Below, one piece after another: positions 8,144-14,709 of a DNA stretch of 22,630 bases (its first letter is position 1; every line of letters starts with the position of its first letter). A model generated the notes under the pieces. That model did no database searches and was not told the origin of the DNA. It worked only from the letters and a program-made list of their open reading frames with translations. The DNA comes from a virus: positions 1 to 22,630 of IMG/VR virus record IMGVR_UViG_3300017783_000229. One strand, given 5' to 3'. Position numbers and translations under genes: made by a program.

Positions 8144-8576
8144 TCTATTATTAGATTCCATCGCAAAACCGTCCGTATTGGGCGCATATGTGAGTGAAGA
8201 AGAGAAGGTATTAGACCCTTCTGTGCTAGACAAGTCCTTGGTTGAAAGAATGCCAAACCCTTCTGGGTATCGTTTATTGGTCCTCCCTTACAAAGGTAAA
8301 GGTACGACTGATGGGGGTATTCAATTAATCCAATCTACGTTAGATAAAGAAAATCTAGCTACATCTGTTTGTTATGTAATGAAAATGGGGCCATTGGCTT
8401 ACAAAGATTACGACAAGTTTGGTGATGAGCCTTGGTGTAAAAAAGGCGATTGGGTTCTTATTGGTCGTTATGCAGGCTCAAGATTCTCTTTAGAAGATGA
8501 TCATGAAGTCCGCATCATTAACGACGATGAGGTTATTGGAACTATTCTTAATCCAGATGACATTAAGTCTGCATAG
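8136..8576 (+). CDS. GroES-like co-chaperonin (Cpn10)
   Basis: Predicted cap for a GroEL-type chaperonin, which assists folding, most likely of the capsid protein by host GroEL. The 146-residue protein keeps the Cpn10 layout. RLLVLPYKG (about 46-54) is the first strand. GKGTTDGGIQLIQSTLDKE (54-72) is the mobile loop, with I-Q-L (62-64) where GroES has I-V-L to touch GroEL. VMKMGP (81-86) follows. CKKGDWVLIGRYAGSRFSL (101-119) matches the GroES VGD-VLF-KYAG region. EVRIINDDEVIGTI (124-137) is the last strands, with the acidic DD of the family. It is longer than bacterial GroES (about 95 residues) through an extra N-terminal arm of about 38 residues. The ATG at 8136 is chosen from AAGGAG at 8121-8126. 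It sits just before the scaffold gene, so it should be made with the head proteins. Confidence 0.88.
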   Translation: MSDLLLDSIAKPSVLGAYVSEEEKVLDPSVLDKSLVERMPNPSGYRLLVLPYKGKGTTDGGIQLIQSTLDKENLATSVCYVMKMGPLAYKDYDKFGDEPWCKKGDWVLIGRYAGSRFSLEDDHEVRIINDDEVIGTILNPDDIKSA

Positions 8577-8583
8577 GTGAAAT

Positions 8584-9666
8584 ATGAGCGAAGAAACATT
8601 AACAGAGGCATTGTCTAAGCTAGACGATGATAGCTCTGTAAGTAAGGCTGCAGTGCCTTCAGGCCGTAGAGTTGAGGAAGAGCTTCAAGAGGGAGACGCA
8701 ATAATTGAGTTTTCTGAAGAGGAAGCGGAGGAGATTGCTCCTGTAACAGAAGATTCTGTTAAAGAAGAGTTTGATGCCCCGTATGAAAACCCTGAAGAAG
8801 AACTTTCAGAAGCTGAAGTAAAGGCAAAAACTGCACAAAGCAGAATTAACCAAGCGGTTAAACAAGCTAAAGAATATCAGCGTAGGGAGCTACAAGCTCT
8901 GCAGTTTGCGAAAGAGTTGCGGGACCAAAACCAACAACTGTCTGATCAACTGCAAAACACTCAAGCTTCTGGCGCTGAACAAAACCTTAAGATTCAAGAA
9001 AGCTACGGCAATGAGTTTGCTACCCGCGTAGACACTCAAGCTGAAGCTGCTAAAAGAAATCTTAAGTCTGCGTATGAATCTGGCGATCCTGAAGCTATGG
9101 CTGACGCACAACAACTTCTCGCAAGGGCCGAGGCGGATAGAAGTGCTTTAGCAAAGTATCAACAGGAGCTTGAAGATTACAAAGTCGAGTATTCAAATTG
9201 GCAAGAACAACAGCGTCACGCTCAAGAGCAAGCGCAGCAATATGTTGAGCCTGAATATCAGCAACAGTATCAAGAGCCGCAATACCAAGAACCTTCAGGC
9301 AAGTCTCAAGAATGGGCCACAAAGAATGAATGGTTTGGCAAAGATAAAATAATGACCAATGTAGCGTTTGCTATTCATCAAGATCTTGTTGATCAAGGTG
9401 TTGACTTGGAGTCAGATGAATACTACGCTCAAATTGATTCTCGTATGAGATCTGAGTTACCTCAGAAATTTAACGAGCAAAATTTCGCGGGAGGCAATCA
9501 ACAAACCGTCCAAACGGTTGTCTCTGGATCGCGCACGACTGGAAGTGGACGCAATCAAAACTCTCGTAGTGTTGCACTGAAGCCAAGTGAACAAGCATTA
9601 GCAAGAAAGCTTGGTGTTCCGTACAAAGAATACGCAAAACAGAAAATGAGGTTAGAACGATCATGA
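8584..9666 (+). CDS. Scaffolding / head morphogenesis protein
   Basis: Probable internal scaffold that guides procapsid assembly and is then released. The 360-residue protein is acidic at the N-terminus (residues 1-80, runs of Glu). It has a long coiled-coil-like middle rich in Gln, Ala, Glu and Lys (about 80-215), then a Tyr/Gln/Glu/Pro stretch (EYQQQYQEPQYQEP). An ordered segment follows, WATKNEWFGKDKIMTNVAFA then LVDQGVDLESDEYYAQIDSR, and a basic C-terminal tail (ALARKLGVPYKEYAKQKMRL). An acidic coiled coil with a basic C-terminal tail that binds coat protein is the usual design of podovirus scaffolds, and the WFG...D..MT.. segment is one I recall from such proteins. It starts 7 bases after the GroES-like gene (AGGTGA upstream) and overlaps the next gene by ATGA. 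Its place two genes before the capsid gene fits. Confidence 0.85.
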   Translation: MSEETLTEALSKLDDDSSVSKAAVPSGRRVEEELQEGDAIIEFSEEEAEEIAPVTEDSVKEEFDAPYENPEEELSEAEVKAKTAQSRINQAVKQAKEYQRRELQALQFAKELRDQNQQLSDQLQNTQASGAEQNLKIQESYGNEFATRVDTQAEAAKRNLKSAYESGDPEAMADAQQLLARAEADRSALAKYQQELEDYKVEYSNWQEQQRHAQEQAQQYVEPEYQQQYQEPQYQEPSGKSQEWATKNEWFGKDKIMTNVAFAIHQDLVDQGVDLESDEYYAQIDSRMRSELPQKFNEQNFAGGNQQTVQTVVSGSRTTGSGRNQNSRSVALKPSEQALARKLGVPYKEYAKQKMRLERS

Positions 9667-10133
9667 GCGACGAGCAAAAGGCAGGCTCTAATAGAGCACC
9701 CAGAGGTAGCAGCGGAAGAGCAGCTACTGAGGCTAGAAAACCATGGCGTAGACCTCAAGCATTGGAAACACCAGAGCCGCCTCCAGGCATGAAGTATCGT
9801 TGGGTGAGAACCCACATGCGTGGTGAAGCAGATAAGACCAATGTCCACATGAGACTTCGTGAGGGGTACGAGCCTGTACATCCTGATGAACTCAGCGGCC
9901 ATGATCTCCCCGTGTTAAGCGAAGGAAGTCATGCCGGTACTGTGGGTGTAGGTGGTCTGATGCTTACCAAAATACCTGAAGAAACGGTGAACGAAAGAAA
10001 TGCTCACTTTGAGCAGCAAACCAATCAGCAGATGAACGCTGTTGATAATGATTTGATGCGCGATGAGCACCCTGCAATGCCAATCTCTAACGAGAGAAAG
10101 ACGCAGGTTTCATTTGGTCGAGGCAGAAAGTAG
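9663..10133 (+). CDS. Conserved-looking phage protein between scaffold and capsid genes, function unknown
   Basis: Function not assigned. The 156-residue protein has a disordered, basic start (SNRAPRGSSGRAATEARKPW). A compact segment, PPPGMKYRWVRTHMRGEADK then NVHMRLREGYEPVHPDEL (about residues 38-80), follows, then a Gly-rich turn, VGVGGLMLTKIPEETVNER, a Gln/Asn-rich helix and a basic end, FGRGRK. The PPGMKYRWVR...RLREGYEPV core is familiar from proteins between scaffold and coat genes in marine phages, where it is unnamed. A structural or assembly role is inferred from position only. It overlaps the scaffold stop (ATGA). Its stop codon lies inside the loop of a terminator-like hairpin (10119-10142). 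Confidence 0.82.
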   Translation: MSDEQKAGSNRAPRGSSGRAATEARKPWRRPQALETPEPPPGMKYRWVRTHMRGEADKTNVHMRLREGYEPVHPDELSGHDLPVLSEGSHAGTVGVGGLMLTKIPEETVNERNAHFEQQTNQQMNAVDNDLMRDEHPAMPISNERKTQVSFGRGRK

Positions 10134-10142
10134 CCTCGTTTT
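10119..10142 (+). terminator. Terminator-like hairpin overlapping a stop codon
   Basis: Perfect 6-bp arms CGAGGC / GCCTCG with an 8-base loop (AGAAAGTA), followed by TTTT and a T-rich stretch. The TAG stop of the preceding gene (10131-10133) lies in the loop and right arm. It may end or thin out transcription before the capsid genes, or protect the 3' end of an upstream transcript. Confidence 0.5.
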
Positions 10143-10172
10143 GATTGTGTTTATTAATTAGGAGATTCCAAA

Positions 10173-10757
10173 ATGGCAAATCAAGATGCCGCATTTGGCA
10201 TGCGTCCAGTACGGATGATAGGGGGAGCACCCTACACTGGCGGACAAAGCCGATACAGAATCGCTGCAAGCTATGGCACTTCTATATTCCAAGGGGATAT
10301 GGTTATGCAAGTTACCGGCGGTACAGTAGAAGTTCACGCTGACGGAGGCACAGTGCCTATAGTTGGTGTGTTTAACGGTTGCACATATACCGATCCAACA
10401 ACCAAAGAAACGGTTTTTAGTAATTATTACCCAGCAAGCACTAATGCTTCTGACTTAATTGCTTTTATTATCGATGATCCAATGGTTGTGTTTGAAGTCC
10501 AAGCTAACATTGCTTTTCCGATTGCAGACTTGTTTGGCAACTTCGATATCGTTTATACGACAGCAGGAAGCACCGTAACTGGTATTTCTGGTGCTGAGTT
10601 GCAGGTAACAGATGGCGGCACTGCCACCACACTTGCTGTTAAAGCAATTGATATATCTGGCGATCCTGAAAATTCAGACGTAGGCGCAGCACATACTAAT
10701 GTGTTGGTAACTATTCAAAACCACTTGTTCGGCGTTAAAGGCGCTGGTCTAGCTTAA
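10173..10757 (+). CDS. Structural protein, probable capsid decoration/stabilisation protein
   Basis: Probable virion protein, read as a head decoration or stabilisation protein from its shape and place. The 194-residue, beta-rich, slightly acidic protein starts MANQDAAFGMRPVRMIGGAP, then has YRIAASYGTSIFQGDMVMQV, VGVFNGCTYTDP and a beta-rich C-terminal half rich in Thr, Val, Gly and Asp. The N-terminal ...FG.RPV....G and IA.GY.T.IF.GD pattern is one I recall from structural proteins encoded next to capsid genes in many tailed phages. AGGAG at 10160-10164 before the ATG and a free 39-base gap suggest high expression. It is followed 12 bases later by the capsid gene. A minor capsid or other surface protein is an alternative. 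Confidence 0.82.
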   Translation: MANQDAAFGMRPVRMIGGAPYTGGQSRYRIAASYGTSIFQGDMVMQVTGGTVEVHADGGTVPIVGVFNGCTYTDPTTKETVFSNYYPASTNASDLIAFIIDDPMVVFEVQANIAFPIADLFGNFDIVYTTAGSTVTGISGAELQVTDGGTATTLAVKAIDISGDPENSDVGAAHTNVLVTIQNHLFGVKGAGLA

Positions 10758-10769
10758 GGGAGTTAATTC

Positions 10770-11678
10770 ATGGCTATTTCAAGAGCACAATTAGCCAAAG
10801 AGCTAGAGCCTGGCCTCAATGCTTTATTTGGTATGGAATATGCGCGTTATGAAAACGAGCACGCTGAGATCTTTGAAACTGAATCTTCTGACCGAGCGTT
10901 TGAAGAAGAAGTACTGATCGTAGGCTTTGGTAACGCACGCGATAAAACTGAAGGTCAAGGTGTCGGTTACGACTCTGCGTCTGAAGGTTTCACCGCTCGT
11001 TACACACACGAAACTGTTGCACTGGCTTTCGCTTTGACGGAAGAAGCAGTAGAAGATAATTTGTATGACCGCCTTGGCGCACGTTATACAAAGGCTCTTG
11101 CACGCAGCATGGCACACACCAAGCAGGTTAAAGCTGCAAACGTATTGAACAATGCGTTTAACTCTAACTTTGCTGGCGGTGACGGTGTTGAGTTGATTGA
11201 TGATGCACACCCCTTAGCTGGCGGTGGTACATTCTCAAATCGTCCTACAGCGTTTTCAGATTTGAACGAAACATCTCTAGAAGATGCTTTGATCAACATC
11301 TCTACGTTTGTTGATGATCGAAACATGATCTTGGCCCTGCAAGGAACCAAGCTTATTGTTCCACCTCAACTTCAGTTTGTTGCTGATCGTCTATTAGACA
11401 CCCCAGGGCGTGTAGGCACAGCAGACAACGACATCAACGCTATTAAGAGTATGGGAATGTTGCCGCAAGGTTACGCAGTAAACCATTTCTTAACAGATCC
11501 TGATGCTTGGTTTGTCTTGACTGACTGCCCAGATGGTCTAAAGCACTTTGAACGTAGCCCGATTTCAACTTCTATGGAAGGTGACTTCGACACAGGCAAT
11601 GTTCGATACAAGGCTCGTGAACGCTATAGCTTCGGCTTTAGTAACCCACGCGCAGTGTTCGGTTCATCCGGTGCGTAA
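10770..11678 (+). CDS. Major capsid protein (HK97 fold, Mu gpT-like)
   Basis: Main shell protein. The 302-residue protein begins MAISRAQLAKELEPGLNALF, with YARYENEHAEIFETESSDRA, an extended E-loop-like region around GFGNARDKTEGQGVGYDSAS, then LTEEAVEDNLYDRLGARYTK and a long helix ARSMAHTKQVKAANVLNNAF. It continues with LIVPPQLQFVADRLL and ends in a beta-rich domain, FSNPRAVFGSSGA. This order (N-arm, E-loop, spine helix, P and A domains) fits the Mu gpT-like branch of HK97-fold capsid proteins. No delta domain and no prohead-protease gene are seen, consistent with the separate scaffold. GGGAG at 10758-10762 gives a strong start. A parS-like palindrome and an intrinsic terminator follow the stop directly. 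Confidence 0.9.
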   Translation: MAISRAQLAKELEPGLNALFGMEYARYENEHAEIFETESSDRAFEEEVLIVGFGNARDKTEGQGVGYDSASEGFTARYTHETVALAFALTEEAVEDNLYDRLGARYTKALARSMAHTKQVKAANVLNNAFNSNFAGGDGVELIDDAHPLAGGGTFSNRPTAFSDLNETSLEDALINISTFVDDRNMILALQGTKLIVPPQLQFVADRLLDTPGRVGTADNDINAIKSMGMLPQGYAVNHFLTDPDAWFVLTDCPDGLKHFERSPISTSMEGDFDTGNVRYKARERYSFGFSNPRAVFGSSGA

Positions 11679-11679
11679 T

Positions 11680-11695
11680 TGTTTCATGTGAAACA
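11680..11695. promoter_or_regulatory. parS-like 16-mer (ParB-site look-alike) within a 9-bp-arm palindrome
   Basis: The sequence TGTTTCATGTGAAACA differs in one central base from the bacterial chromosomal parS consensus TGTTTCACGTGAAACA. It is the core of an inverted repeat at 11678-11697 (arms ATTGTTTCA / TGAAACAAT, 2-base spacer). It lies between the capsid stop and the terminator at 11702, and no T-run follows it directly, so it is not itself a normal terminator. It could bind host ParB, or simply form an RNA hairpin. No parA or parB gene is in the window. Confidence 0.4.
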
Positions 11696-11701
11696 ATAAA
11701 G

Positions 11702-11731
11702 AAAGGGGCATTTGTTGCCCCTTTTCTTTTT
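11702..11731 (+). terminator. Rho-independent terminator after the capsid gene
   Basis: Stem AAAGGGGCA / TGCCCCTTT (9 bp, perfect), loop TTTGT, followed by TCTTTTT. It can be extended by a bulged AAAG/CTTT. A classical strong intrinsic terminator 23 bases after the major capsid stop. Confidence 0.88.
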
Positions 11732-11745
11732 GTGCTGTATAAATA
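11715..11745 (+). promoter_or_regulatory. Candidate sigma70-type promoter overlapping the terminator
   Basis: TTGCCC (11715-11720, 4 of 6 to TTGACA) and TATAAA (11738-11743, 5 of 6 to TATAAT) are 17 bases apart, the ideal spacing. The -10 region also reads TATAAATA, as in T4 late promoters, though one copy is weak evidence for that. The -35 lies in the right arm of the terminator. It would restart transcription for the genes from 11802 onward, about 55 bases upstream of the start codon. Confidence 0.4.
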
Positions 11746-11757
11746 ACTTATCCCTGA

Positions 11758-11776
11758 CAGGCGCATACCGTGCCTG
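11758..11776 (+). other. Hairpin in the leader of the 11802 gene
   Basis: CAGGCGC / GTGCCTG arms pair over 7 bp (one G-T pair) around a 5-base loop. No T-run follows, so it is not a terminator. It lies between the candidate promoter and the AGGAG site and could stabilise the mRNA 5' end (inference). Confidence 0.35.
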
Positions 11777-11801
11777 ACATTAGCCACGACAGGAGATACT
11801 C

Positions 11802-12308
11802 ATGGCGAATACAACTTTTAACGGACCAGTACGGTCAGAAAACGGCTTTATTGCTGTAAGCAAAAATGCAACTACCGGCGGCATTACAGAAATCAGCACA
11901 TATGGTGGTGCTCCTGTAAGCCTTGCTGACGCAAATGTAACCCTAACTAACGCTACTCATAGCGGACGAGTTCTTCTTGTTCCAGATGGCGGTCAAGACA
12001 ACACTTACACACTACCCGCTCCAGTTGCTGGATCTGTCTTTAGATTTGTCTACGCGGGTGGCGCTGCAGATGCTACGGACGCGATCATTGTCACCCCTGG
12101 CAACACCAACTTTTACATTGGTGGCGTTACCTTCCTAGATACTGACAACGAAATTAGCGCAGTTTTTTCTGATGGTAATTCAAACAGCAGTATTCAGTTG
12201 AACGTACCTGCAGGATTTGATGTGACGATCATTGGTCTAAATACGACCAACTATCAGATTTTCGGTACTGTTACAGGAGCGACTGCTCCTGCGTTTGGGG
12301 ACCAATAG
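11802..12308 (+). CDS. Beta-rich structural protein, probable head decoration or fibre
   Basis: Function not proven; read as a virion surface protein. The 168-residue protein is rich in Gly, Thr, Asn, Val and Ala with few charges. It has a start typical of marine-phage structural proteins (MANTTFNGPVRSENGFIAVS) and repeated beta-strand segments (VTLTNATHSGRVLLVPDGG, YTLPAPVAGSVFRFVYAGGA, FDVTIIGLNTTNYQIFGTV). A low-charge all-beta profile fits head decoration or head-fibre proteins. AGGAG lies at 11790-11794 before the ATG at 11802. The gene sits alone between two intrinsic terminators, with a candidate promoter upstream, so it could be a separate, highly expressed unit. Confidence 0.8.
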   Translation: MANTTFNGPVRSENGFIAVSKNATTGGITEISTYGGAPVSLADANVTLTNATHSGRVLLVPDGGQDNTYTLPAPVAGSVFRFVYAGGAADATDAIIVTPGNTNFYIGGVTFLDTDNEISAVFSDGNSNSSIQLNVPAGFDVTIIGLNTTNYQIFGTVTGATAPAFGDQ

Positions 12309-12324
12309 TAACCCTGTAGGCTGC

Positions 12325-12350
12325 AAGGGGCGTTATTCGCCCCTTCTTTT
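12325..12350 (+). terminator. Intrinsic terminator touching the next ribosome site
   Basis: Stem AAGGGGCG / CGCCCCTT (8 bp, perfect), loop TTATT, tail CTTTT. The Shine-Dalgarno AGGAG (12351-12355) of the next gene starts at the very next base. Read-through must supply the downstream genes unless a promoter is missed, so this may act as a partial terminator setting a high-to-low expression step. Confidence 0.8.
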
Positions 12351-12361
12351 AGGAGAAATAT

Positions 12362-12763
12362 ATGGCTGATGCAGTTACCTCTCAAACCATCCAAGATGGT
12401 GAACGAAAAGCTGTTTTAAAGTTTACAAACATCAGCGATGGGACGGGCGAAGCCGCAGTCAAAAAGATTGATGTAAGCGCCCTTTCAGCTAACAGTGCCG
12501 GTTCAGCTTGCACAGAAGTCGCCGTAGCTAAAATTTGGTGGCAGTGTGTTGGTATGGGTGTTGAGCTTTTAAATGACGCAACAACAGACACGTTGATTAT
12601 TGGGTTGTCTCCAGACAGTAATGGTTACCATGATTATTCAGATTTTTCTGGAATTCCAAATGACGCTGGGTCTGGTAAAACTGGCGATGTAATGTTTACA
12701 ACTATTGGTGCAAGTAGTTCTGATACTTATACTGTCATTGTTGAAGTTCTAAAGAGTTACTAA
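12362..12763 (+). CDS. Small structural protein, function unknown
   Basis: Function not proven. The 133-residue beta-rich protein reads MADAVTSQTIQDGERKAVLK, FTNISDGTGEAAVKKIDVS, then VAKIWWQCVGMGVELL and LIIGLSPDSNGYHDYSDFSG, ending in TYTVIVEVLKSY. The pattern (MADAVTSQT.QDG.R..V.KFTN.SDGTGE) is one I recall from virion-associated proteins next to capsid genes in marine phages. A capsid decoration or head-completion role is likely but not shown. AGGAG at 12351-12355 lies directly after a terminator stem, and the stop overlaps the next start (TAATG). Confidence 0.78.
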   Translation: MADAVTSQTIQDGERKAVLKFTNISDGTGEAAVKKIDVSALSANSAGSACTEVAVAKIWWQCVGMGVELLNDATTDTLIIGLSPDSNGYHDYSDFSGIPNDAGSGKTGDVMFTTIGASSSDTYTVIVEVLKSY

Positions 12764-13440
12764 TGACTACTTCAGGTAGCAGGGACTTTGAGCCAGATGT
12801 TGCGGAATACATTGAGGAAGCATTTGAACGATGCGGACTTGAGTTTCGCACAGGCTACGATGGTGTAACCGCTAGGCGTTCGCTCAATCTTCTTTTTGCT
12901 GATTGGGCAAACAGAGGTTTAAACCAGTGGACGGTAACCAATACAGCAACAACCCTTACCCAAGGCGCTGAGTATATTGAACTTTCTGGCAGCACCATTG
13001 ATGTTCTTGATGTTGTCATTAGGCGAACTGATGGCACAACAACCACTGACATAAGCATGGATCAAATTGGTAGGTCTGAGTATTGGAATTTGCCTAATAA
13101 AGCTACTCAGTCCAGACCAACTCAATGGTTCCTTGATAAGCAAATATCACCAAAACTTTACATTTGGCCTGCATCTGAAAATGCTACTGATCAATTGATT
13201 ATTAATCGGCTTGTTCGCATAGAAGATGCTGATGCAAGCGTCAATACTGTAGGCGTACCTTTTAGATTCTATCCATGTCTAGCTGCTGGATTGGCGTACT
13301 ACATTGCGCTTAAGAAAGCCCCAGACCGCGTACAAATGCTTAAGGGTTTGTATGACGAAGAGTTTGCTAGGGCTGCAGACCAAGACCAAAGCAGAGCATC
13401 GTTAACAATTTCGCCTGGTCTTAGGTCTAGGATAGCTTAA
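12763..13440 (+). CDS. Head-tail adaptor / tail accessory factor (P22 gp4-like)
   Basis: Probable adaptor that docks under the portal ring, closes the filled head and starts the tail. The 225-residue protein has an N-terminal helical hairpin, VAEYIEEAFERCGLEFRTGY then ARRSLNLLFADWANRGLNQW, as in the P22 gp4 family. A beta region with VLDVVIRRTDGTTTTDISM and a helix FRFYPCLAAGLAYYIALKKA near the C-terminus follow, then a charged end, LYDEEFARAADQDQSRASLT. P22 gp4 is shorter (about 166 residues). It overlaps both neighbours (TAATG). The order after the capsid genes and before the second adaptor supports the role. An Rz-type or other neck protein is unlikely given the motif. Confidence 0.82.
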   Translation: MTTSGSRDFEPDVAEYIEEAFERCGLEFRTGYDGVTARRSLNLLFADWANRGLNQWTVTNTATTLTQGAEYIELSGSTIDVLDVVIRRTDGTTTTDISMDQIGRSEYWNLPNKATQSRPTQWFLDKQISPKLYIWPASENATDQLIINRLVRIEDADASVNTVGVPFRFYPCLAAGLAYYIALKKAPDRVQMLKGLYDEEFARAADQDQSRASLTISPGLRSRIA

Positions 13441-13781
13441 TGTCTTTTGCGTCTGGCAAATACGCTCTTGCCATCTGCGACAGGTGCGGGTTTCAGTACA
13501 AGTACACTAGCCTAAAAAAAGAGTGGACTGGCTTTAGAGTGTGTTCTGAATGCTTTGAGGTGAAACATCCACAGCTTGAGCCTATTAGCCATATTGCTGA
13601 TGCTGAAGCGTTGCAATACCCAAGACCTGCTCAATCAGCAGCAGATGTTGCCGGTTCTGGCGTTGTCAGGACTATTGATGCCAATCAGATGATGTCTACC
13701 ACAGGCGACCCGATAGGGTCAGAATTTAATCAAAACGCCGCTACAGGCGAAATTGGTACAATAACGGTGGTTATAACATGA
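13440..13781 (+). CDS. Zinc-ribbon-like phage protein in the neck cluster, function unknown
   Basis: Function not known. The 113-residue protein has four cysteines, C13-x2-C16 and C35-x2-C38, in ICDRCGFQYKYTSLKKEW and RVCSECFEVKHPQ, a typical zinc ribbon. An acidic/alanine stretch (ISHIADAEALQYPRPAQSAA) and a hydrophilic tail ending TITVVIT follow. Proteins of the form ICDRCGF.Y...L.KEW.G..VC..C.E.KHPQ are found in many tailed phages near connector genes and are usually annotated as hypothetical. It starts in a TAATG overlap and ends in an ATGA overlap, so it is made stoichiometrically with the two adaptors. A structural, zinc-stabilised neck part is one reading; a regulatory role is another. 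Confidence 0.82.
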   Translation: MSFASGKYALAICDRCGFQYKYTSLKKEWTGFRVCSECFEVKHPQLEPISHIADAEALQYPRPAQSAADVAGSGVVRTIDANQMMSTTGDPIGSEFNQNAATGEIGTITVVIT

Positions 13782-14413
13782 GTTTTACATTAGCGACATT
13801 AAAGTCAACGGTACAAGATTACTGCGAAACTACGGAGACTACATTTGTAGCTGACTTAGATACATTCATAAAAGAAGCCGAAGAGCGGATTTTAAAAAAC
13901 GTAGAGCTACCAGTGTTTAGAAAAAACGTAACGGGTGGGGCAACTACAGGCAACCCATACGTTTCTACGCCGTCTGACTTTTTGGCTCCTTATAGTTTTG
14001 CTGTAATCTCAAGCAACATATATTCGTACCCGCTTCTAAAGCATGTTTCTTTTATAAGAGACTACTCGCCAAATGCATCTACTACAGGCTTGCCAAAATA
14101 TTACGCGCAGTTTGATGACACTACTTTCTTGGTAGCGCCTACCCCTGATGCTGATTACACAATAGAATTACACTATAAGTTTAGGCCAGCATCTTTAACT
14201 ACCACTTCAGGATCAGCAACTACTTGGCTTTCTGATAATGCACCAGATGCGCTTTTGTACGGAACACTTGTAGAGGCGGCAACTTTCTTGAAAGTTCCAG
14301 AGGAAGTTGGGCAATACGAGCAAAGATTTATTGCGGCTACCGCTGCGCTTAAGAAGCTTGGCGAAGGTTATGGCGCTCGTGATGAATTTAGATATGATAT
14401 TGCTAGGGGATAA
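13778..14413 (+). CDS. Neck adaptor protein (SU10 adaptor-like)
   Basis: Second connector protein, expected to bridge the portal ring and the tail. The 211-residue protein has an N-terminal helical part, LKSTVQDYCETTETTFVADL then FIKEAEERILKNVELPVFRK, and a beta middle, NPYVSTPSDFLAPYSFAVIS. The segment LHYKFRPASLTTTSGSATTW follows, with LSDNAPDALLYGTLVEAATF, and the C-terminal helix carries YEQRFIAATAALKKLGEGYG. The layout (helical N-terminus, P..YLAP, Y-x-F-RPASLT...TTWLS.NAPDALLYG.L.EA..F) matches the SU10-adaptor family described in short-tailed phages. It overlaps the zinc-ribbon gene (ATGA) and is followed 2 bases later by a TTG-start gene. Confidence 0.8.
   Translation: MSFTLATLKSTVQDYCETTETTFVADLDTFIKEAEERILKNVELPVFRKNVTGGATTGNPYVSTPSDFLAPYSFAVISSNIYSYPLLKHVSFIRDYSPNASTTGLPKYYAQFDDTTFLVAPTPDADYTIELHYKFRPASLTTTSGSATTWLSDNAPDALLYGTLVEAATFLKVPEEVGQYEQRFIAATAALKKLGEGYGARDEFRYDIARG
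14405..14410 (+). promoter_or_regulatory. Shine-Dalgarno AGGGGA selecting a TTG start
   Basis: AGGGGA ends 5 bases before the TTG at 14416. No ATG is nearby in that frame, so this site decides the start. Confidence 0.7.
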
Positions 14414-14415
14414 CA

Positions 14416-14709
14416 TTGGCATTTTTTGAAGCTCCCAGGCTAGAAGTGGGGAATGTAGTTGTTGCAGTAACCAATGACGGAGGACACCCTCCAGAGTTCT
14501 GGGCGCAAACGGCTGCGGATAGAATTGTTAGTGTCGGTGGAAGTTGCCACCCAGCAATAGCTCAACAAGCGCAAGAGTTTAAAGATGCGGTGAAGGCTAC
14601 TACCTTGCACTACATCCAAGAAGCAATTAAGAGCGATAGGACTACCCTTACCGCTGAATTAGAACGTCAAGGCCATAAAGAAATGGCAGACATAATTAGG
14701 AGTCTATAA
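14416..14709 (+). CDS. Small phage protein with TTG start, function unknown
   Basis: Function not known. The 97-residue protein has a beta-like start, FFEAPRLEVGNVVVAVTNDG, and the motif GHPPEFWAQTAADRIVSVGG. A helical C-terminal half follows (QQAQEFKDAVKATTLHYIQE, AIKSDRTTLTAELERQGHK). The GHPPEFWA....DRI pattern is one I recall from marine-phage neck or tail regions, unnamed. It starts at TTG with AGGGGA 5 bases before it, since no ATG is available, and its stop overlaps the next start (TAATG). A minor virion or assembly protein is suggested by position only. Confidence 0.78.
   Translation: MAFFEAPRLEVGNVVVAVTNDGGHPPEFWAQTAADRIVSVGGSCHPAIAQQAQEFKDAVKATTLHYIQEAIKSDRTTLTAELERQGHKEMADIIRSL

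Noticed and set aside
11738-11745. TATAAATA as proof of a T4-like late promoter system
   Set aside because: There is a single copy only, and the gene order is podovirus-like. It is kept only as the -10 of a candidate promoter.
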